Shown: piece after piece, positions 57,815-64,000 of the stretch | Numbering within the stretch: the stretch's first letter is position 1 | Layout: every line of letters starts with the position of its first letter | Made by a program: the position numbers and the translations under genes | Notes under the pieces: generated by a model | What the model was told of the DNA's origin: nothing | What the model saw: only the letters and a program-made list of their open reading frames with translations | Databases searched by the model: none | Assembly: GCA_022539475.1 (NCBI GenBank) | Contig: VCMS01000021.1 | Location: forward strand, 372,001 to 436,000 | DNA length: 64,000 nucleotides | Direction: 5' to 3' | DNA from: Gracilaria domingensis | Taxonomy: Eukaryota; Rhodophyta; Florideophyceae; Gracilariales; Gracilariaceae

Positions 57815-59455
57815 ATGTCGCGTACTAAGAAGGCCGCCAAGGCCGCTAAGGCCGCCAAGAGGAAGCTCAAGGAGGCCGCAGCCGCTGACGGGACGGATGC
57901 CAAGGCCGCGCCGCCGGCAGAGGTGAAACCCTCGAAGACTACCAAGCATAGCTCCAAGGCGCCATCTGCCGTCGTGTCCAACGCAAACGCCGTCCAGCTC
58001 CCTGATTCGCATTCCAAGGGCAGCTCTAAGAAGGACAAGAAGAAGAAGAAGAGCAAGAAGAAGCCACCAACCCCACCCCCCGAGTCCGATGACGACTCTA
58101 GTGCTGACGAAAGTGATACATCTGGCAGCAGTAGTGAGGAAGAACAGCCGAAGGCAAAAACAACCCGAGCTCGTCCCGCGGCAAAGAAGCACAAGAAGCC
58201 GGGAAAAACTGAAGAAGATGACGATGTAAGTGATGAGGACTCCAGCAGCGATGAACAACCCAATTCACCACCCCCAAAGGCTAAAGCAGCCAAACATCCA
58301 AAGTCCAAAGTCCGTGGAAAGCCCGCGGACGACGACAGCTCAAGCTCGGAAGATGAGTCATCGTCGGAGGAGGAGGAGGAGGATGTCCCCAAAGAGGTCA
58401 AGCCTAAGAAGCACACCAAAGTTGGTGCTAAGGGCCGCAAGCCAGCCGGGGGTGACGAAGAAAGCAGTGAAAGTGATGATTCTGATAGCGACGATGAAGT
58501 AGCGTCTCCAAAGCAGAACGGAGCGCCTAAACCTTCCTCGAAAGCAACCTCCAGTAGCAGTGAATCAGATAGTGATGGAAGCTCTGAGAGCGAGGCTGAC
58601 CCGCCAGGCAAGCTTTCCAAGAAAGATCAAGCTCAAGACAGCGAAAGCTCCAGTTCTTCTGATGATGAAAGCGATGAACCTAAACAAAAGGCCAAGTCTC
58701 TCAAACCGGTCAAGGCTCAGGCAAACGGAAAGACGGCACCCACCGATTCTTCGGAAAGTTCCAGCGAATCAGGGGACAGTTCAAATGATGACGAAGAGGA
58801 GGAGAAGGCTCCTATGGAAGTTGATAAGGTGCCTAACTCAGAAAACGATGCTGGCGCTGATTTTGCGGAGAAGAAGAGGAAGCGAGATTCGTCCCATTTT
58901 GAGGCCCAGCCCAATAAGCGGCACCAGCCGGCTGCCGCTGCGGGTGAAGAACTTCGCGTGTTCGTCGGAGGTGTGCCATTTTCGTGCACAGAAGACGAAC
59001 TGGGTAGTCTCCTCTCGGAATGTGGTGAAATTACTGATCTCTTCCTCCCGCGAGACAGAGAGTCTGATCGTATTCGCGGCTATGCCTTTGTGAGCTTTGC
59101 GGACTCTGCTAGCGTAGAAGCAGCACTTAAGCTGGACGGTACCTATTTGAAAGGCAGGCGCTTGAGGATAAATCCCGCGGGATCCAAGCCTAGCAATGGA
59201 CCAAGACGAGGTGGTCCTCGGGGACGTGGTGGTGGACGTGGCGGACGCGGAGGTCGTGGGGGTCGCGGTGGATACGTGGGAGGTTTTGGTGATGGCGGCG
59301 GTGGGCGTGAGTGGGGTCGAGGTGGTGGTTATCGAGGAGGTCGTGGGAGAGGTTTCGGCAATCGCGGAGGGTTTGGTGGTCGTGGGGGCTCGGCAAACTT
59401 TGCAAATGGTGGAGTTAAGGGAACGAAGACCACATTTGAAGATGATAGTGACTGA
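57815..59455 (+). CDS. Nucleolin/Nsr1-like RNA-binding protein with one RRM
   Basis: A 546-residue protein with the three-part build of nucleolin. Residues 1-365 are Lys-rich (AAKAAKAAKRKLKEAAAA) alternating with acidic serine tracts (DDSSSSEDESSSEEEEEDV, ESSSESGDSSNDDEEEE). A single RRM lies at about 378-455, with RNP2 as VFVGGV and RNP1 as RGYAFVSF. The C-terminus (about 460-525) is a Gly/Arg-rich GAR domain (RGGRGGRGGRGG). The end TKTTFEDDSD resembles the TTFDDSD end of Nsr1/nucleolin. Such proteins act in rRNA transcription and processing in the nucleolus. Animal nucleolin has four RRMs and plant/yeast forms two; one is unusual. ATG at 57815 begins MSRTKKAAKAA. No intron. Confidence 0.88.
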   Translation: MSRTKKAAKAAKAAKRKLKEAAAADGTDAKAAPPAEVKPSKTTKHSSKAPSAVVSNANAVQLPDSHSKGSSKKDKKKKKSKKKPPTPPPESDDDSSADESDTSGSSSEEEQPKAKTTRARPAAKKHKKPGKTEEDDDVSDEDSSSDEQPNSPPPKAKAAKHPKSKVRGKPADDDSSSSEDESSSEEEEEDVPKEVKPKKHTKVGAKGRKPAGGDEESSESDDSDSDDEVASPKQNGAPKPSSKATSSSSESDSDGSSESEADPPGKLSKKDQAQDSESSSSSDDESDEPKQKAKSLKPVKAQANGKTAPTDSSESSSESGDSSNDDEEEEKAPMEVDKVPNSENDAGADFAEKKRKRDSSHFEAQPNKRHQPAAAAGEELRVFVGGVPFSCTEDELGSLLSECGEITDLFLPRDRESDRIRGYAFVSFADSASVEAALKLDGTYLKGRRLRINPAGSKPSNGPRRGGPRGRGGGRGGRGGRGGRGGYVGGFGDGGGGREWGRGGGYRGGRGRGFGNRGGFGGRGGSANFANGGVKGTKTTFEDDSD

Positions 59456-59663
59456 TGATGCTTGTCTCAGAGAAAGACCTGAAAGTTTCGAAACCGGAAG
59501 TCAAATTCGTGCCGTTTCTGATGCCACTGTTATGATACAGTTCTATGAGCAAAGGCTCACCTCACCGTTGGCGTTCAAGTCAGATGTGAACCTGAGGTCT
59601 ACCATCGTATGTAGAAGTGATGCTGATACGGTCTTTGTGAACTCATCAACTATGTGTTTACTT

Positions 59664-60850
59664 TTATCCGCTAGATGAGTTCTCACTTACAGCGGCAACA
59701 GAATCTGCGAACCAGCGGCGACTGTCAAAATATGTTTCCTCGACGTCAAAGCCGGCGGACTCTAAACTCTTGTGGATGGAACTCACAGTGTACTTTCGCG
59801 ACGTTTCTGTGTGGATGGCTTCATATGCTTCGAAATTGAATTCGAGAGTTTCGGATCCATCACTACCTTGGGTTGAGTTCTCCGGTTTCATCGAGACAGT
59901 CTGAGCTTCAGTTGAGATCAAGAAACTCAAAGCGGCCCCGTGTATAGGGTCGTAACTGGCGTAATGAATAAACTTTGAACGGTTGAAATCCATGTTCAGC
60001 TCTTGATTCATTCTGGTAAGAAGGTTTAGATTGAAATCCCTAGTAACTCCCAGAGAATCCGAGTAGGCCCGCAGGGTGATGCGAGGGTCTTTCTTAATAT
60101 CTGTGCCGACCATGAAGAGGTCTCCTGGTTTGAGGCTGTTTCGGATTGTCCTCAGAAATTCGGCTTCGCTCTCCTCCGAAAAGTTTCCCAGTGAAGATCC
60201 CAAGAACAGGACAACTGTTTTCCGATTCGACGAAGATACTACATGTTGTACGCATTCGACATACTCCCCAACTATTCCATGGACGTTTATGGGTTTGTCT
60301 TCGAAGTGATGGCCCAAAGACTTAAACAACAACTCCATAGCACGTCGGGATATGTCGACTGGGATGTATTCAAAATCAACCTCTGCATCGATAAGGACCT
60401 CCAACAATACCTTAATCTTCCGGCCATCTCCAGCTCCAAGTTCTATAATGTTGATGGTTTGGGATCCATCCAAATCTTTGAAGTGGTTTTTGACTATCTT
60501 TGCGGACTGGGTTCTGAGAATTTCCATTTCACAGCCAGTCAAATAGTATTCTTCCAGTTCAGTTATATCTGCGTAAATGTCTATCCAAACGCATTGGTAG
60601 CAGATAAACATAAAAGTGTCAGAAGTTGGCCACAGAGAACCTTCGAGATGCAACGATATTCGGTCACAAACGGCCGAAACGTATTACTCGCAGGTCACAT
60701 ACCACTTCCATTGTTGTCATAAAAGTACATGGAAGAGAGTTCTTTTCCTGAACCGGAGAGACCTTTGATAACATCCGAACGAAAAATCCTTCTGGCCGCT
60801 TCTTTCTCCTCATTACGTATGGTGGTTAATTCGAAGGATCTGTAAGCCAT
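59664..60850 (-). CDS. EgtD-like SAM methyltransferase (histidine N-alpha-trimethylation type), one intron (60581-60702)
   Basis: Exon 1 is 60703-60850 and exon 2 is 59664-60580; together 354 residues. The join reads FYDNNGSDIYADITELEEYY, equal in length and pattern to the EgtD signature 'FYD..GS.LF..IT.LpEYY', which fixes the acceptor at GGATAG (not the TACGCAG 12 nt later). Donor GTATGT. Exon 2 has the SAM motif IIELGAGDGRK, PVDISRRAME, LFLGSSLGNF, SLGVTRDFNLNLL and IHTETSRKYTV. In EgtD the last motif (E-I-S in bacteria) and the N of LGS-x-GN line the histidine pocket. EgtD trimethylates histidine to hercynine for ergothioneine. The protein is stand-alone, without the EgtB-type sulfoxide synthase fused in fungal Egt1. 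Substrate assignment is by similarity; related enzymes act on other amino acids. Confidence 0.85.
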
Positions 60851-60999
60851 TGTATAATAGACAATATATGAGAGTTTGCCTACAAGTTGAACTCAGAACA
60901 GCTGAGGAAGAAATGGATCTTCAGGATGCGCACCAGCTCGATGATGGAAAAGCCAAGAAGGAAGCCATTGTGCTCGCCCTTATGAATGGTGTCGCGTGA

Positions 61000-61425
61000 T
61001 CACGACGGTCCGGATGGGGCCGGTGGCCCAGGTTCCCATGGCTTACGTCTCGAACTGAAGCAGTTTCGATACGCAAGTACCATGCAAAATAACCACGCGC
61101 ACGAATATCTGTCATTTGTTGCCTCTTGTATGGACTCAAGCAGGGTTTCATAGATACCTTGCTCGTCCCAGCCAATGCCATCCTGCTTTCGCCAGAGCGG
61201 GAGCTGGAGAAATCTCTCCATGAACGGTGGAGTCGTGTGGATGTTGCGTGCATCTAGATAGTTCCGACTTGGAAGACACGCAGAGGATGCGGATTTGTGT
61301 GCGGCCGACATTCGACGGCATTTGTGTTCAGATTGGAGATTTGATTGGATGGATTCGATGCAGAAGGTTTCTTCCTGTAACATGTTAACCTTACCCCTGG
61401 GATACATGATGTTCGATGGTTTCAT
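61000..61425 (-). CDS. Doubtful small gene, unrecognised
   Basis: A 141-codon frame; an internal ATG (about 61309) gives MSAAHKSASSACLPSRNYLD followed by a plausible helical stretch (WDEQGIYETLLESIQEATND). Near its end a donor-like GTAAGC occurs (about 61042), so it might be the first exon of a longer gene, but no family resemblance was found and no second exon is obvious. Confidence 0.25.
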   Translation of the reverse strand: MKPSNIMYPRGKVNMLQEETFCIESIQSNLQSEHKCRRMSAAHKSASSACLPSRNYLDARNIHTTPPFMERFLQLPLWRKQDGIGWDEQGIYETLLESIQEATNDRYSCAWLFCMVLAYRNCFSSRRKPWEPGPPAPSGPS

Positions 61426-61797
61426 ACTCCTACGAATGATATCCCAAGCAAGTCGAATATATGGTGTTCATTGGCGCATTCCCTCTCGTTGCGCAACCGC
61501 AGGATGTGATCACTTCCGAAAACTGGCTGTTTTGAAAGCTTCCCAAGGGGTCGCCCTATCTATCTACGGGTAAACAAAAGACATGTACCGCACAAGCCCG
61601 CTGCAACTGCAGCTCTCATGCTGATGACTCAGAACACTTTCGCCCCAATCCTAATCGATTCTGATGCCAAATGAAAGAAAGCCAGCGCCGCATGCTGCGG
61701 CGCATATGCTATCAAGGGCACAAAATTTAATTTTATGCTTCGGTTGAATCTGGAGGGCCACCTACCACGGAAGGAGGCCCCTGGTATATCTACCCTT

Positions 61798-61815
61798 GGT
61801 ATCCTGAAGGATACC
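61798..61815. repeat. Perfect inverted repeat GGTATCCT-GA-AGGATACC
   Basis: 8-nt arms with a two-base centre, about 80 bp before the TATA-like box of the RING gene; related TACCCTTG and GGTATATC text flanks it. Confidence 0.8.
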
Positions 61816-61892
61816 CTTGTATCTACCGGCCGAACCTGCCACTTTGGGCGAAGCTTGAACATGCTTTTAAGAGCCCCACACCGAAAGGGCGT

Positions 61893-61900
61893 CATATAAG
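61893..61900 (+). promoter_or_regulatory. TATA-like element upstream of the RING gene
   Basis: CATATAAG. If used, transcription would begin near 61925 and the first in-frame ATGs would be 61957 and 61984, well before the ATG at 62341 chosen for the RING protein. This leaves the start open. Confidence 0.4.
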
Positions 61901-62340
61901 TGGCCACGTTGCCGAAAACGAAACCGCCGCGAGGACCCGATTGGGGTGGGAATGATATGCGGCAGCGGTGCCGCCGACGGCCAATGGCGTCGACGCACGT
62001 CGCGCGATACGTCGGCACCGCACGCGTGCCAATCTCGCCACCGTCACGAGTTCGGAAGCCAGCATCGCTCGGCGCGGTAAGCCAATCGCTCCATCGCCTC
62101 GCACCGCCACCGCCCTCCCCAATCGCCCCAACTCCTCCGCCGCACTCGCGACTTGCAGTCCATCACCCCTCCTCTACGGCACCGCTCCGCCTCGTGTCGC
62201 CTCCCGTCGGTTCTCTCACCACTGCCGGCCCTTCCGCTTGTGCCTACGTGCTCCGCTCTCCGTTGCTCCCGACCGCCCCCGTCTGCCTTGCGTCCGCCTC
62301 GCGTTATACCTCGTCCTCGTGCTCCGCGCTCGCTCGCATC

Positions 62341-63252
62341 ATGCCTTTCCGCCGCATCTTTCCGGGCGAGGACTCCTTCCCGCACCGCGGGCGGCGCCCG
62401 CGCGTCTCGTTTCGTAACTCCTATCGCCAGGGCGTGCATCATCGTCGCCATTCCGCTCTTACAACAGCACAAGTCTCTACGCATCCGTACTCTGATACCG
62501 CAGCCCATCTCAAGCCAATATACATTTACCCCGGGCTGTTGAGAATTGTGCGCGAGAAGGCTATTGCCCTGGACAACCAATGCCCAGCAGTGCACTACAA
62601 ATGCCAAAAGTGCACCGAGCAAAACCCGAACTCGTCGCCGACACATCAATGCGAACATAGTGTGTGCTGCTCCATCTGTCTCGAAAAGTTCCATAGCAAG
62701 GACTTGGTGCGAAAACTGCCGTGCGATGCCAATCATATGTTTCATTCCAAATGCATTCTAGATTGGTTCGCCTTTCAACAACGATGCCCTCTTTGCAACG
62801 AACATGTGTCCAACAGTCTGCAAAGGCCCGCCCCACTCCGCGCAGAGTCGCCCGGCCTTCCGCTCGATTTTCGGCGACGCTTTGACGACCGTAGAGACAT
62901 TTGCCAAAGAGTTTTGCGGTTTCTGGGCGTTGATACCGACCTTGCACGTGGCTCAAGAGAAATCAGAGACGCACCTCCGGCCGATCGCCCACTTCGCGCC
63001 GATGTTGGTGATATCTTTTGCCCATCTGCTTCCAATCCCGAGCAAGATCGATTCCAGTCAAGCCCGGATATTGGACACGAACTTCACCAACAAGACGAAA
63101 GGGAAAGCTCTGAACATAGCAGAGCGTCTGGCACGAATTCGACGTCTTCGGATACTAATAAGTGGCAACAGAGATCCAAAGGGCCTCGAACATATTCGTA
63201 TATCGTGCACGATAACGTTCGAATGGAAATGAACGCCCGTATTCCTGTATGA
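62341..63252 (+). CDS. RING-H2 E3 ubiquitin ligase-like protein
   Basis: A 303-residue protein from the ATG at 62341. The RING-H2 finger is at 110-152: C110, C113, C128, H132, H135, C138, C149 and C152, with the typical CSICLEKF start, HSKCILDWF centre and CPLC end. An extra Cys/His group just upstream (YKCQKCTEQ and HQCEHSVC, 87-109) may bind another zinc. The C-terminal half is polar and disordered. It would recruit an E2 and ubiquitinate unknown targets; no membrane segment is seen. The frame is open for about 147 codons upstream (Pro/Ser/Arg-rich) with ATGs at 61957 and 61984, so a longer protein with a basic Pro-rich extension is possible. The C-rich composition of that stretch resembles leaders of other genes here, so I favour 62341. 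Confidence 0.85.
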   Translation: MPFRRIFPGEDSFPHRGRRPRVSFRNSYRQGVHHRRHSALTTAQVSTHPYSDTAAHLKPIYIYPGLLRIVREKAIALDNQCPAVHYKCQKCTEQNPNSSPTHQCEHSVCCSICLEKFHSKDLVRKLPCDANHMFHSKCILDWFAFQQRCPLCNEHVSNSLQRPAPLRAESPGLPLDFRRRFDDRRDICQRVLRFLGVDTDLARGSREIRDAPPADRPLRADVGDIFCPSASNPEQDRFQSSPDIGHELHQQDERESSEHSRASGTNSTSSDTNKWQQRSKGPRTYSYIVHDNVRMEMNARIPV

Positions 63253-64000
63253 CCGAAAAGTTAATTCAAGTATTCCTTCTGAAACCGTATCATCTTCTTT
63301 TCTATCTTGGCACAGCTTGCCTCTTACGATTCACTTCAGTGTAATGAAGAATTCCTCTTGTGTTCTTTCTAGTGGTTGTTTTATCTATGGTTGTTGCATG
63401 ATGCGAGACTCGTCAAACTCCTTGTGTTGTACAAATACTACTGCGACAGACTTGCACAGGACAGGCACTGGGTATCGACATCACCCAGTGCTATGATGTC
63501 GGAATTGCTGTTACCTCTCTCTCATCGTGGAGCTTCCCACGATTGCCCTGCAGTGTTCGTACCTTGAGCAACTGTTCGTAAGTACTTGTCCTTTTTCTCG
63601 CGAGCAATCATTTACCGACGGCGGGCTCAGAGAACAAAAGTGTAAAGCTTTAGGTGGTGACAAAGATTAGGCAGCTTGTTGACGACAACGCAAATGTCGT
63701 ACATCCGCATTTGTCTGACACTGCTAGGGTCTTCAACCTTCCAGATGCATCAATAATGTTGGAAATGAGAAAATGTTGCATACTATGGTTCCACTTCCGA
63801 GCTGTTGCGTGTTACTGTCTGCGAAAGAGGCCACGTTGATCCCTCTCGATCTTTTGGCCTCACTATGCGACGCGTGGTGCGGAGCTATGAGGCCACTTTT
63901 CAGGTCGCAAGACCGGACTATAAGTATCGCACGATGATTGTGCTATCTATGTGAGCGGTGGTAACATTCCATCAACGCGATAGCAAGACAACGTTGGTGC
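63253..64000. other. Region after the RING gene
   Basis: 750 bp to the window edge without a recognisable gene. Frames up to 63 codons are not protein-like. It may be a promoter or 3' region of a gene outside the window. Confidence 0.5.

Larger units (their letters stand above)
60851..62340. other. Divergent spacer EgtD-like/RING
   Basis: About 1.5 kb. It has a doubtful minus-strand frame (61000-61425), a perfect GGTATCCT-GA-AGGATACC inverted repeat at 61798-61815, a TATA-like CATATAAG at 61893-61900, a CCAAT box at 62082-62086 and a C-rich leader of the RING gene (62100-62330). Confidence 0.5.

Noticed and set aside
15431-63252. A co-ordinated biosynthetic or defence cluster
   Set aside because: The neighbours belong to unrelated housekeeping functions on alternating strands with separate promoters. 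ThiD and transketolase, or RPA3 and SLD5, are linked only by general function and lie far apart.

Overview
The window is nuclear DNA of a photosynthetic eukaryote, most likely a red alga. I infer this from several things. There is a respiratory-burst oxidase with four extra membrane helices between its FAD and NADPH parts, an architecture known from red algae. There is a Na+/K+-ATPase-like P-type pump like those of Porphyra/Pyropia. There are nuclear genes for plastid Cpn60 and plastid ribosomal protein S1 with short leader peptides. Genes are compact and mostly intronless; the four introns I could place are only 74-122 nt, with GTAYGT or GTAAGT donors. The species cannot be named from the sequence.

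Layout. 1-12,086: plastid Cpn60 (partial, -), a BTB-like protein (+), a short-chain dehydrogenase (+), the NADPH oxidase (-) and plastid S1 (-). 12,087-15,430: gene-poor, with a decayed non-LTR retrotransposon tail and degenerate repeats. 15,431-29,259: transketolase (+, one intron), NEDD1 (+), RPA3 (-, one intron), the Na+/K+-type ATPase (+) and an FG nucleoporin of the Nup58 type (+). 29,312-63,252: SPOUT1 (-), DHHC acyltransferase (+), ThiD (-), an orphan disordered protein (+), an alpha/beta hydrolase (-), an orphan nuclear-type protein (+), eIF2A (-, frameshifted), PAT1 (+), a DFRP1-like protein (-), WDR70 (+), HIT4-like (-), SLD5/GINS4 (+), PPCS (-, one intron), DPH2 (+), a Sec14 protein (-), a nucleolin-like protein (+), an EgtD-like methyltransferase (-, one intron) and a RING-H2 protein (+).

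The genes are housekeeping functions rather than one pathway: plastid protein folding and translation, carbon metabolism, thiamine and CoA synthesis, DNA replication (RPA3, SLD5), mRNA decay (PAT1), translation and its modification (eIF2A, DFRP1, DPH2, SPOUT1), nuclear pore, spindle nucleation and ion pumping. I see no operon or multi-gene accessory system. The most striking large-scale pattern is gene orientation. From Nup58 to the RING gene, 19 consecutive recognised genes alternate strand perfectly, with short convergent spacers (52-472 bp) and longer divergent ones (373-1490 bp).

No tRNA, rRNA, CRISPR, or intact mobile element was found. Intergenic DNA holds several short perfect inverted repeats, C-rich leaders just upstream of many start codons, and a run of three abutting bZIP-type heptamers.
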